From JAFIHK01 sp041441455 (GTDB lineage: Bacteria; Bacteroidota; Bacteroidia; Bacteroidales; UBA932): a stretch of DNA of 64,000 nt. Of the stretch, positions 1 through 8,444 are shown piece by piece; within the stretch, counting starts at the first letter, position 1, and the number at the start of each line of letters is the position of its first letter. The stretch spans positions 3,538 through 67,537 of the forward strand of contig JASDTB010000059.1 in the NCBI GenBank assembly GCA_041441455.1, read 5' to 3'. The position numbers and the translations under genes are program-made. The notes under the pieces were generated by a model. That model was given only the letters and a program-made list of their open reading frames with translations. It was not told the origin of the DNA and made no database searches.

Positions 1-704
1 CGCCCTTTAATGTGAGCGATTACAATATAAACAAAGCAGAGATACACAAATGGAAATACGGAATACCGCCAAATGGAAATGCGAATTACGCTTGGTTGCA
101 ACATTTCATTAGTAAATTAGCACCTTACGGAACGGCAGGAATTGTATTGGCAAACGGCAGTATGAGTTCTGAGATTGCTACCGAAGGACAAATTCGCAAA
201 GAATTAATCGAAAACGATTTGGTAGATTGTATGGTTGCTTTGCCTTCGCAACTCTTTTACAACACACAAATACCTGCTTGTCTGTGGTTTTTGGCTCGTA
301 ATAAGACCGAAACTACAAAATTCAGAAACCGAACAAACGAAATTCTGTTTATTGATGCTCGCGAGTTGGGTACGATGATTAGTCGTAAGCAAAAGGAGTT
401 AAGCGAAAAAGACATTGCTACTATCTCCAATACTTATCATAATTGGAGAGAAAAGAATGCTAAAACAATTTATAATGACATTGCAGGTTTTTGTAAAAGT
501 GCAACCATTGAAGATGTACGCAAAAACAATTATATTCTAACGCCTGGACGATATATCGACTTAAAAGAAGCAGAAGATGATGGAGTTGGTTTTGATGACA
601 AAATGAAACAACTGACACAAACATTGAAAGAACAGATGCAAAAGGCTGCTATACTTGACAATGAAATAAAAAATAACCTTGAAAAAATAGGATATAAATT
701 ATGA
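1..704 (+). CDS. hsdM: Type I restriction-modification DNA methyltransferase subunit HsdM (5' end outside window)
   Basis: This is the C-terminal part of the N6-adenine methyltransferase subunit, which methylates host DNA together with HsdS. The frame is open from base 3, and its first codons read P-F-N-V-S-D-Y-N, with the base pair before them fitting the end of a Pro codon. The window therefore begins inside the NPPF catalytic motif, and the GTG at 12 is not the real start. Downstream lie the usual HsdM segments (GIPPNGNANYAWLQHF, then GTAGIVLANGSMS, then a region with QIPACLWFLARNK) and a C-terminal helical tail. The stop overlaps the next gene by four bases (ATGA at 701-704), so the genes are translationally coupled. 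The gene looks intact as far as it is visible. Confidence 0.95.
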   Translation, partial: PFNVSDYNINKAEIHKWKYGIPPNGNANYAWLQHFISKLAPYGTAGIVLANGSMSSEIATEGQIRKELIENDLVDCMVALPSQLFYNTQIPACLWFLARNKTETTKFRNRTNEILFIDARELGTMISRKQKELSEKDIATISNTYHNWREKNAKTIYNDIAGFCKSATIEDVRKNNYILTPGRYIDLKEAEDDGVGFDDKMKQLTQTLKEQMQKAAILDNEIKNNLEKIGYKL

Positions 705-1105
705 GTACAGATACTCGCTGGCGACAACGTTACGCCAATTTTCAGAGAGCATTATTGCAACTCGACAAAGCTGTTGACATGGTAAGTTACAGCGATTTAG
801 AACGCGAAGGATTGATTCAGCGTTTCGAATATACCATTGAGTTGGCTTGGAAGACATTGCAAGATTTATTGGGAGCAAAAGGGTACGAAGATATCAAAGG
901 TCCTAAACCTGTTATCCGACAAGCTTTTAAAGACGGTTATATTATTGATGGCGATGCATGGTTGGCTATGTGGGACAACCGCACATTAGCAAATCATACC
1001 TATGATGTAGAAACTGCTATTGAAGTCGCCGACAAAATAAAGGAAGAATATTATTACTTATTAGACGATTTAGACAAACGTTTAGCCAAAGAAACAGAAC
1101 AATAA
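701..1105 (+). CDS. HepT/HI0074-type HEPN protein, predicted toxin (substrate-binding) partner of an MNT nucleotidyltransferase
   Basis: A 134-residue all-helical protein of the nucleotidyltransferase substrate-binding (HI0074/HepT) class. Residues 94-101 read RTLANHTY, an exact RX4HXY motif. In characterised HepT toxins Arg and His form the RNase site and the Tyr is the residue AMPylated by the MntA antitoxin. The segment FEYTIELAWKTLQDLL (about 42-57) is typical of the HI0074 branch. It overlaps hsdM by four bases and abuts the next gene, whose first domain is the cognate MNT enzyme, so the pair is a toxin-antitoxin module embedded in the restriction operon. Family assignment is firm. RNase toxicity is inferred from the motif, since the HI0074 branch has also been described only as a substrate-binding protein. 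Confidence 0.88.
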   Translation: MSTDTRWRQRYANFQRALLQLDKAVDMVSYSDLEREGLIQRFEYTIELAWKTLQDLLGAKGYEDIKGPKPVIRQAFKDGYIIDGDAWLAMWDNRTLANHTYDVETAIEVADKIKEEYYYLLDDLDKRLAKETEQ

Positions 1106-2593
1106 ATGCCATTCGGACTAAAAGATAATGACTATAAATTGATTAAAAACGTATTTCACTCCATTTCAAAAATTGAGGAAGTAATTGTTTTTGGCAGCAG
1201 GGCAATGGGTACCGAAAAACCAGGTTCTGATGTTGATTTAGCATTAAAAGGCAACGACATTAAGCTCGATGACATTATGAAACTAAAACACAAACTCGAA
1301 GAACTACCAATTATTTACGACTTCGATGTGATTAATTACGAAACTATAAATACGCCTGCGCTTATTGAGCATATTGATAGACATGGTATTTTGTTCTATA
1401 AAAAAGACACTGTTCCGAATGAGTGGAAAACATATAAATTTGGAGACCTTGCTGAGCAAAGAAAGGAACAAGTAGTTTCAAATGGAATTGAACAACCATA
1501 TATTGGATTAGAGCATATTGAGCAACAAACTTTGAGGCTAAATGGTATTGGATGTTCAAATGATGTTATCAGCAATAAATTCAAATTTTATGCTGGAGAT
1601 GTTTTGTATGGAAGATTAAGACCCTATTTTAGAAAAGTATTTAATCCGAAATTTGATGGTGTTTGCTCTACTGAAATATTTGTTATTAAGAACAAAAAGA
1701 TTATCGACAAATCATATCTCTATTATCTAGTTGCTTCAGAAGAATTTACAAATATAGCAAATTCGGGTAGCTCAGGAACTCACATGCCAAGAGCTGACTG
1801 GAGACAACTTGCGAAATCTGAATGGAATATCCCAGAAGACATAACAGCCCAGACTCAAATCGCCCAAATTCTCACTTCGCTCGACGACAAAATAGAACTA
1901 AATCTACAAATGAACCAAACGTTGGAAGCTATGGCAAAGGCTATTTTTAAAGAGTGGTTTGTTGATTTTAAGTTTCCAGGGTTTGATGGGGTGTTGGTGG
2001 ATGGACTGCCTAAGGGATGGAGAATGGGAAGTGTTTTAGAAATTGCAACTTTATTAAGCGGGGGTACACCAAAAACTGATATTCCAAAATATTGGAATGG
2101 CAATATAAACTGGATTTCAGCAAAGGATATAACTAATAGTAATAGCCAGTTTGTTATTGAAACAGAGAAGGCTATCACTGAATTAGGAATTTCAAAAAGC
2201 GCAGCTAAATTACTTCCGAAATATTCAACAATTATTTCTGCTAGAGGTACAGTTGGTAATTATTGTATTTTGTCAAAAGAAATGGCAATCAGTCAATCAA
2301 ATTATGGGTTAAAATCCAATTTAAATAATGATTATTTTCTTTTTTTGTTAGTTGAAAACATGATAGAGATGATGAAAGCATATTCTTATGGAACTGTATT
2401 TAACACAATTACAACAAAAACATTTCAAGAGATGGAAATTGTCTTACCACATGAAAGTGTAATTAATAAATTCGAAGAACAAATAAAACCATTATATAGT
2501 AAGATCCTTTCAAATCAGTATCAAATCCAAACCCTCACCCAAACTCGTGATAGTTTATTGCCAAGGTTGATGAGTGGGAAAATTAAAGTATGA
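1106..2593 (+). CDS. hsdS: Fusion protein: MNT nucleotidyltransferase (MntA-like antitoxin) domain + type I restriction specificity subunit HsdS
   Basis: A 495-residue protein with two unrelated parts in one continuous frame. Residues 1 to about 98 are a minimal nucleotidyltransferase. GSRAMGTEKPGSDVD (30-44) fits the GSX10DXD signature, and a third acidic residue lies in YDFDVINY (71-78, D74). Residues from about 104 are a complete HsdS. The first target-recognition domain begins at NEWKTYKFGDLAEQ, and the central conserved helix (about 247-290) carries TQIAQILTSLDDKIELN. The second recognition domain begins near residue 303, and the tail reads TQTRDSLLPRLMSGKI. The start codon directly follows the upstream HEPN stop. 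MntA enzymes neutralise HepT by AMPylation, and HsdS sets the DNA target. The fusion is clear. Its consequence, toxin control tied to restriction-complex integrity, is inference. Confidence 0.92.
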   Translation: MPFGLKDNDYKLIKNVFHSISKIEEVIVFGSRAMGTEKPGSDVDLALKGNDIKLDDIMKLKHKLEELPIIYDFDVINYETINTPALIEHIDRHGILFYKKDTVPNEWKTYKFGDLAEQRKEQVVSNGIEQPYIGLEHIEQQTLRLNGIGCSNDVISNKFKFYAGDVLYGRLRPYFRKVFNPKFDGVCSTEIFVIKNKKIIDKSYLYYLVASEEFTNIANSGSSGTHMPRADWRQLAKSEWNIPEDITAQTQIAQILTSLDDKIELNLQMNQTLEAMAKAIFKEWFVDFKFPGFDGVLVDGLPKGWRMGSVLEIATLLSGGTPKTDIPKYWNGNINWISAKDITNSNSQFVIETEKAITELGISKSAAKLLPKYSTIISARGTVGNYCILSKEMAISQSNYGLKSNLNNDYFLFLLVENMIEMMKAYSYGTVFNTITTKTFQEMEIVLPHESVINKFEEQIKPLYSKILSNQYQIQTLTQTRDSLLPRLMSGKIKV

Positions 2594-2677
2594 ACCATAA
2601 TTGATGAATTAACTTGATTTATTTTGGATTGATATTTGACCTTTTGAGTAAGTGTTTAACTGTATAAAACAAATAAA

Positions 2678-3376
2678 GTGACTGAAGAATATAACCAAAA
2701 AATTATAGAAAAAGCAAAATTATTTAGTAACTGTATTACGCAAAATATGCGTAAGTTAGAATCATTTCATAATGTTCAATTTTACCTATTTTGCCAGCAA
2801 ACATTTTTAGTAAATGAGGCCTTAAATTGTTTATTACTCGGGCTTAACCATGCCAGTATTTATACTACAAATCATTTATTAGAAAAAATATTGAAAGTAG
2901 CTTTGATAAATAAGCACACAGCTGGATTAGATATCGGAGATACAGGATTCAATGAGAAAGAAGAAGAGGCTCAAAAACTTTATGACGGAGAGAAACTTTA
3001 CAATAATATAAATCATGCATTTAAGCTAGAAATACTCACTGAGTGTGAAAAAGAAAATTTGCACGAACTGAGGAAAAAATTTCGAAATCCATATTCGCAT
3101 GCACAGACAGATCCATTTTTAAAAAATTTACCACCAACATTCGGAGGGTTTATGGGAGATATTTCGGAGGGAATAGTTGCTTTGCAAACTAAAAATCCTG
3201 TTCCACTAAAAGAAATAACTATTCCGACCTCTATACTAGGACAATATCTACAGAGGGAAAATGCAGATCGAAATGCTTTTGACTATTTTCAAACTGTATT
3301 TACAATAATGTGCAATATTGAAAATAAAATGAATAAGCATCAATTTGAACAAATGAATTACAATGTAAACGAGTAA
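2678..3376 (+). CDS. Predicted HEPN-like helical protein between hsdS and hsdR
   Basis: A 232-residue helical protein of no family I can name with confidence. The clue is RNPYSH inside LRKKFRNPYSHAQ (about residues 136-148), an R-x4-H arrangement preceded by a helix, as in HEPN ribonucleases and Abi-type proteins. The N-terminal 90 residues are helical and Cys/Asn-rich, and the C-terminal third after a Pro-rich loop is again helical. It starts at GTG 2678, 84 bases after hsdS, the largest gap in the island, and hsdR follows 44 bases later in the same direction. Its position inside a type I operon suggests an anti-phage accessory role. Alternatives are a structural HEPN protein or a regulator of HsdR. 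Confidence 0.6.
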   Translation: MTEEYNQKIIEKAKLFSNCITQNMRKLESFHNVQFYLFCQQTFLVNEALNCLLLGLNHASIYTTNHLLEKILKVALINKHTAGLDIGDTGFNEKEEEAQKLYDGEKLYNNINHAFKLEILTECEKENLHELRKKFRNPYSHAQTDPFLKNLPPTFGGFMGDISEGIVALQTKNPVPLKEITIPTSILGQYLQRENADRNAFDYFQTVFTIMCNIENKMNKHQFEQMNYNVNE

Positions 3377-3420
3377 AATCCGGCATTGATATAATTATAA
3401 ATTCAACCTCGCAAAATCAG

Positions 3421-6400
3421 ATGAAAAACAGCATAACAGAAAACGAGATAGAAGAAATTGCTCTTTCGTACCTGGAAAGTTTGGGTTACGAATATATTTT
3501 GGGTACAGATATTTCGCCCGATGGAGAGCACCCCGAAAGGCAGTACAACGAAGTAATTCTTACGTCTCGTTTGCGTGATGCTATTGATAAACTAAATCCT
3601 ACACTTGGGCAGGATGCCAAAGAAGATGCCCTAAAGAAAGTGCTCCGCACCGATAGCCCTAACCTCCTAATCAATAACGAAACATTCCACAAATACCTCA
3701 CACAGGGTGTAGATGTGGAAGTGAGAACGGTTGACGGCATTAGGGGGCAGAAAGTATATATTGTTGATTTTGAAAATCCAGAAAATAACGAGTTTTTAGC
3801 GGTCAACCAATTCACCATAATCGAAGGTAGTCAGAACAAACGCCCCGATATTATACTATTTGTAAATGGTTTGCCGTTAGTCGTGATAGAACTAAAAAAT
3901 GCAGCCGATGAAAATGCCACTATCAAATCTGCATACAATCAACTGCAAACTTACAAGCAAGCCATTCCTTCTCTCTTTACTTACAACGAACTTCTGATTG
4001 TAAGCGATGGTTGGGATGCGCAATGCGGAACGCTGACCAGTGATTTTGGGCGGTTTATGAGCTGGAAGACTCAAGACGGAACAACAACTGCTGACCACTT
4101 ACAACCCGAAATGGAAGTAATGTTCCTCGGGATGCTTAACAAATATACCTTGTTGGATTTAATCTCGCAATTTATAGTTTTTGAAAAAAACGATACCAAA
4201 ACACTCAAAAAAGTTGCTGCCTATCACCAATATTATGCAGTAAACAAGGCAGTAGAAAGTACGGTTATTGCCAGCTCAACTAACGGAGACCGTAGAGGTG
4301 GCGTAATTTGGCACACTCAGGGAAGTGGTAAAAGTTTAAGCATGGTTTTCTATTCTGGAAAACTGATTGTGGAACCACGAATGGAAAATCCGACCTTGGT
4401 TATTCTTACAGACCGTAACGATTTGGATGAACAATTACACGAAACATTTAGCAATTGTCAACAACTTCTTAGACAAGAGCCACAAAAAGCAGAAGATCGA
4501 AATCATTTGCGAAAACTTTTAACCGTTGCTTCTGGAGGGATTGTATTTACTACCATACAAAAGTTTATGCCTGTTAATTCCGATATTCTCGAAAGTACAA
4601 ATTCGGGCGCAGTAAGTGAACCAGCCGCAGAATACATAGGTGCAGAAATAAAAGCGTTAAGCGAGCGTAAAAACATTGTAGTTGTAGCTGACGAGGCGCA
4701 CCGTAGTCAGTACGATTTTATTGATGGTTTTGCTAAATATATGCGCGATGCTCTACCAAATGCTACATTTATTGGGTTTACTGGTACGCCTATTGAAAGC
4801 ACCGACCGAAACACTCAGGCCGTTTTCGGAAACTATGTAGATATTTACGATATTCAACAAGCTGTAAAAGACAAAGCTACAGTTCCCATTTTCTACGAAA
4901 GCCGATTGGCAAAAGTGCATTTTGAAGAAGATGAAAGAGTAACGATTGACGAACAGTTTGAGGAGCTGACCGAAGGCGAGGAATTAAGCAACCGACAACA
5001 AATGCGTGCTAAATGGACTCGATTAGAAGCTATTGTTGGAAATCCAAATCGAATAGAAAAGATTGCGCAAGACTTGGTTTATCACTTCGAACAAAGAAAT
5101 GCAGTTTTGGATGGTAAGGCTATGATCGTATGTATGAGCCGTAGAATTTGTGTAGATTTATACGAAGCAATTATTAAAATCCGCCCTTTGTGGCATTCAG
5201 AGGATGACGATAAAGGAACAATAAAAGTAATCATGACTGGTTCTAGCAGCGATACACTCGCCTTTCAAGCGCACATTCGGAACAAAGTCAGACGCAAAGC
5301 AATTGGCGACCGACTAAAAAATCCATCAGATAGTTTAAAGTTGGTTATTGTTCGTGATATGTGGTTGACAGGATTTGATGCTCCTTGTTTACATACTTTG
5401 TATGTGGACAAACCCATGCGAGGACACAATCTGATGCAAGCCATAGCAAGGGTAAATCGTGTTTTTACCGAAGGAAAAGAAGGCGGTTTAATTGTCGATT
5501 ATCTAGGAATTGCACAAGAATTAAAAACAGCATTAGCTGAGTATACTGCCAGCGGTGGAGAAGGAAAACCAACGCTAGACCAAGAATTAGCAGTTGCCAA
5601 AATGTTGGAAATCTACGAAGCTATTGATTATCAATTACGGCATTTCAATTGGCGGAAATTCTTTACACTTTCATCATCCGAAAAGCTTAAATTCATTCCT
5701 GTAATTGTAGATTATATTTTCAGCCAGGAAAACGGAGAACAAAGTTTTACCGAAAATACCAAAAATCTACTCAAGGCATTCGCTATTTCTGTACCACACG
5801 AAAAAGCAATGGCAATTCGTGACGATGTTGCATTGTTTCAAGCAATAAAAGCAAGATTGGTGAAAATATCAGATAGAAACGAGGGAGGTAAAGGCGGTGA
5901 TGAAATGGAAACGGCAATTAAACAAATTATTTCCGAAGCTATTACAGCCGACAATGTAATTGATATTTTTGATGCAGCAGGTTTAAAGAAACCAAATATT
6001 GAAATTCTTGATGAACGATTTTTGCAGGAATTGAAAGACCTTCCTCAAAAGAATTTAGCCGTTGAGTTATTAAAGAAATTGCTAAAAGAAGAAATTAAAA
6101 AAAGAACAAAAATTAATCTTGTAGAAAGCAAGAAATTTTCTGAAATGTTAGAAGATGCCATTCTGCGCTATCACAACGGAATGATAGATACCGTAGAATT
6201 CTTGGAAAAAGTACTGATTCCATTTGCCGAGCAGATGAAAGAAGCTGACAAGCGAGGTGAGAAACTTGGTCTGGATTATAGAGAATATGCGTTTTACACA
6301 GCTTTAGAAGTTAATAATAGTGCTGTTTCAATTCTGGGTGATGAAATATTGAAACATATAGCTCAAGAACTTCTAAAAGCCGTTCGTAATAGTACAACTA

Positions 6401-6564
6401 TAGATTGGACTATAAAAGAAAGTGTACAAGCTACTTTAAGAAGAAATATAAGACGCATTTTGAGAAAGTTTGGTTATCCACCCGATTTACAAGAGAAAGC
6501 GGTTGACACAGTAATCACGCAAGCAAAAATGTTAGCGGAAGACCTTATTGATAACAAAAACTGA
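3421..6564 (+). CDS. hsdR: Type I restriction enzyme endonuclease/translocase subunit HsdR
   Basis: A 1047-residue motor and nuclease subunit that translocates and cuts unmethylated DNA when bound to HsdM2HsdS. The N-terminal PD-(D/E)XK nuclease site is visible as D143 with ELK at 157-159. The SF2 translocase follows, with Walker A HTQGSGKS near 298-305, DEAH at 424-427 in VVVADEAHRSQ, motif III-like GFTGTP, and motif VI MQAIARVNR. The last 300 residues are helical and bind the methyltransferase core. Length and motif set are normal and no lesion is seen. It ends the recognisable restriction operon. Confidence 0.97.
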   Translation: MKNSITENEIEEIALSYLESLGYEYILGTDISPDGEHPERQYNEVILTSRLRDAIDKLNPTLGQDAKEDALKKVLRTDSPNLLINNETFHKYLTQGVDVEVRTVDGIRGQKVYIVDFENPENNEFLAVNQFTIIEGSQNKRPDIILFVNGLPLVVIELKNAADENATIKSAYNQLQTYKQAIPSLFTYNELLIVSDGWDAQCGTLTSDFGRFMSWKTQDGTTTADHLQPEMEVMFLGMLNKYTLLDLISQFIVFEKNDTKTLKKVAAYHQYYAVNKAVESTVIASSTNGDRRGGVIWHTQGSGKSLSMVFYSGKLIVEPRMENPTLVILTDRNDLDEQLHETFSNCQQLLRQEPQKAEDRNHLRKLLTVASGGIVFTTIQKFMPVNSDILESTNSGAVSEPAAEYIGAEIKALSERKNIVVVADEAHRSQYDFIDGFAKYMRDALPNATFIGFTGTPIESTDRNTQAVFGNYVDIYDIQQAVKDKATVPIFYESRLAKVHFEEDERVTIDEQFEELTEGEELSNRQQMRAKWTRLEAIVGNPNRIEKIAQDLVYHFEQRNAVLDGKAMIVCMSRRICVDLYEAIIKIRPLWHSEDDDKGTIKVIMTGSSSDTLAFQAHIRNKVRRKAIGDRLKNPSDSLKLVIVRDMWLTGFDAPCLHTLYVDKPMRGHNLMQAIARVNRVFTEGKEGGLIVDYLGIAQELKTALAEYTASGGEGKPTLDQELAVAKMLEIYEAIDYQLRHFNWRKFFTLSSSEKLKFIPVIVDYIFSQENGEQSFTENTKNLLKAFAISVPHEKAMAIRDDVALFQAIKARLVKISDRNEGGKGGDEMETAIKQIISEAITADNVIDIFDAAGLKKPNIEILDERFLQELKDLPQKNLAVELLKKLLKEEIKKRTKINLVESKKFSEMLEDAILRYHNGMIDTVEFLEKVLIPFAEQMKEADKRGEKLGLDYREYAFYTALEVNNSAVSILGDEILKHIAQELLKAVRNSTTIDWTIKESVQATLRRNIRRILRKFGYPPDLQEKAVDTVITQAKMLAEDLIDNKN

Positions 6565-6575
6565 TAGTTTTACAG

Positions 6576-7001
6576 ATGCTACACAGCAGGGCTCAAAAAA
6601 GTCATAAGATTATTTTTGACCAACTTCGAGAATTCATTAAACACGATCCTCCTTTTGAGGTTGTTTTTGAAGATAAAACTTTTATTAATGTGTTATATGT
6701 CACCAAACATTCATCTTTGCTTATAAAAAATTATTATGGAGCTATTTATTGTGAAGATGCAACTTTAAAAGAAGTAAATGAATTGATTAAAAGAAAAAAT
6801 GAAAAAGTTGAATTATATAAAAACGAACATAAATTTGATCAACTGTGGTTACTTATTTATGTAAATTCATCAGATATCACAGGACAAAGAACGCTTGATG
6901 AAAGTGTTTTTGATAATGATGCTTTAAATGAGATAGTAAGTAATAATTTTGATAAAATTTTTATAAGTACATTTAGTCATTATGTATGCCTTAAGGGGTA
7001 A
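6576..7001 (+). CDS. Hypothetical protein downstream of hsdR
   Basis: A 141-residue protein starting 11 bases after the hsdR stop, in a different frame. I do not recognise it. It is Lys/Asn-rich, has no signal peptide, Cys cluster or membrane segment, and ends with a beta-rich stretch (KFDQLWLLIYVN, then FDKIFISTF). The frame is open only from 6555, so no longer version is hidden here. It could be a small accessory component of the island or the C-terminal remnant of a larger defence protein. It marks the edge of the island, since the next gene is an ordinary secreted peptidase. Confidence 0.6.
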   Translation: MLHSRAQKSHKIIFDQLREFIKHDPPFEVVFEDKTFINVLYVTKHSSLLIKNYYGAIYCEDATLKEVNELIKRKNEKVELYKNEHKFDQLWLLIYVNSSDITGQRTLDESVFDNDALNEIVSNNFDKIFISTFSHYVCLKG

Positions 7002-7099
7002 TTAAAAATATATAATTTTAGTTTACAATGTAAGTCTATTATAAAATATTGAGCGCTTTTTCCTCCTCATTTCCGAGTTTTTTTGTATCTTACCGCTGC

Positions 7100-7107
7100 T
7101 ACTTTTG
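7100..7107 (+). promoter_or_regulatory. Bacteroidetes -7 promoter element upstream of the C1 peptidase
   Basis: TACTTTTG matches TAnnTTTG and lies 25 bases before the chosen start at 7133. There is no good TTTG at the usual distance upstream (GTTT at 7077-7080 is the closest). This position also argues against starting translation at 7049. Confidence 0.5.
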
Positions 7108-7132
7108 TACTGAATCAAATCCTCGGAATACA

Positions 7133-8278
7133 ATGAAAAATCTTGTTACATCTCTCTTTGTTCTCTCTTTTCTAGTTGTCTCAGTTGAGGCCGAAGCTCA
7201 GATTACTTCTAAGTGTCCTCTCTATCAATTTGAATATGTAAAAATGTTGCCTGCGACTCCAGTTAAAAATCAAGCAGTTACTGGAACATGCTGGTCTTTT
7301 GCAACAACCTCCTTTTTTGAATCGGAATTGATCCGAATGGGCAAAGGAGAGTATGATTTGTCGGAGATGCATACAGTTCGCTATAATTATATTAATCGTG
7401 TTAAAGACAACTTTTTAAAGGCAGGAAAAGGCAACTTGCAGGAGGGGAGTCTTTCAAATATGTTATTTGATGTTGTTAATGAGCATGGAATGGTGCCCGA
7501 AACGGTGTACAATGGAATTAACTATAATTCTCCAACTCACGATCATTCACTGCTGAACGAATATGTAAATGTAATTGCAAATGTACCTGTAAAGCATAAT
7601 TCAATTACTCCTGAATTTGATAAGTTGTTAAATTCATTGTTAGATATTTATCTTGGAGTTGTGCCCGAAAAGTTCAACTATAGGGGCAAAGAATATACAC
7701 CAAAAAGTTTCTACAAAAGCTTGGGAATAAATACAAACGACTATGTATTTTTAACTAGTTTTACTCATCACCCATATTACAAAGAGTTTGCACTGGAGAT
7801 ACCAGATAATTGGAATGGTGGCAAATATTATAATGTTCCTCTTGATGAATTGATCCAAATCGTTGAAAATGCACTTGAGACAGGTTATACTGTTTGCTGG
7901 GATGGCGACATGAGCGAAAAGAGCTACTCCGACAGGGCTGGATTAGCAGTCATGGCAACTCCAGAAGAGTTATCCTCAGAAGAGGGGGCGAAGCTCTCCT
8001 TTAACAGATTTTATAAAGAGGTTCAGGTTGATGCTGACTATCGACAAAAGGAGTTTGAGTCAAAGGCAACAACAGACGACCATTTGATGCACTTGATAGG
8101 TAAGGCAAAAGATAAAAACGGCACAACTTATTATGTCGTAAAAAACTCATGGAAGCCCGAAATCAACCGTTTTGGAGGATATAATCACCTCTCAACAGAG
8201 TTTTTCAAGGCTAAAACAGTCTCTATTTTAGTTCATAAAAATGCAATACCCTCAAACATACTTGCATTATTGAAATAA
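7133..8278 (+). CDS. Secreted C1-family cysteine peptidase (aminopeptidase C / bleomycin-hydrolase-like)
   Basis: A 381-residue papain-fold peptidase with an N-terminal signal peptide (MKNLVTSLFVLSFLVV, cleavage probably after EAEA). The catalytic Cys is residue 53 in GTCWSFATTSF, preceded by the oxyanion Gln of KNQAVTG. The catalytic His is near 317 in TTDDHLMHLIG, and the Asn is in YYVVKNSW. The order and wording match the PepC/bleomycin-hydrolase-like enzymes common in Bacteroidetes, here exported rather than cytoplasmic. The frame is open further upstream (to 7049), but that extension would cross the -7 element and bury the signal peptide. The gene stands alone and is the first ordinary chromosomal gene after the restriction island. 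Confidence 0.92.
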   Translation: MKNLVTSLFVLSFLVVSVEAEAQITSKCPLYQFEYVKMLPATPVKNQAVTGTCWSFATTSFFESELIRMGKGEYDLSEMHTVRYNYINRVKDNFLKAGKGNLQEGSLSNMLFDVVNEHGMVPETVYNGINYNSPTHDHSLLNEYVNVIANVPVKHNSITPEFDKLLNSLLDIYLGVVPEKFNYRGKEYTPKSFYKSLGINTNDYVFLTSFTHHPYYKEFALEIPDNWNGGKYYNVPLDELIQIVENALETGYTVCWDGDMSEKSYSDRAGLAVMATPEELSSEEGAKLSFNRFYKEVQVDADYRQKEFESKATTDDHLMHLIGKAKDKNGTTYYVVKNSWKPEINRFGGYNHLSTEFFKAKTVSILVHKNAIPSNILALLK

Positions 8279-8354
8279 CCATTCACATTCATCCTCGAAA
8301 ATTGCATGTTCAGTCATTAATTTTTGTAGACTGGTAAGTATAATCGGATGTTTG

Positions 8355-8390
8355 CGAAAAATAGCCGCAACTTTTTTTGCGACTTTTTCG
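8355..8390. other. Imperfect hairpin in the gap before the outer-membrane receptor gene
   Basis: CGAAAAA plus GCCGCAA (8355-8370, with a two-base bulge) can pair with TTGCGAC plus TTTTTCG (8378-8390) around a T-rich loop. It lies in the 166-base gap between the C1 peptidase and the receptor gene. There is no clean T-run after it on either strand, so it is more likely a leader structure or weak terminator than a strong terminator. Nothing else is recognised in this gap. Confidence 0.4.
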
Positions 8391-8444
8391 TCTAACTCCC
8401 GAAAAGCACCAAGTACTACAAAATGTAATTATTGTAATTGATTT

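Noticed and set aside
12..14. GTG 12 as a start, making a short methyltransferase
   Set aside because: The frame is open to the window edge and begins within the NPPF motif, so the gene is cut by the window, not truncated.
1855..2178. 107-codon antisense frame within hsdS
   Set aside because: Mirror of the conserved HsdS helix and second recognition domain; not a separate gene.
7049..7132. Longer N-terminus for the C1 peptidase
   Set aside because: It crosses the -7 element at 7100-7107 and would place 28 residues in front of a perfect signal peptide.
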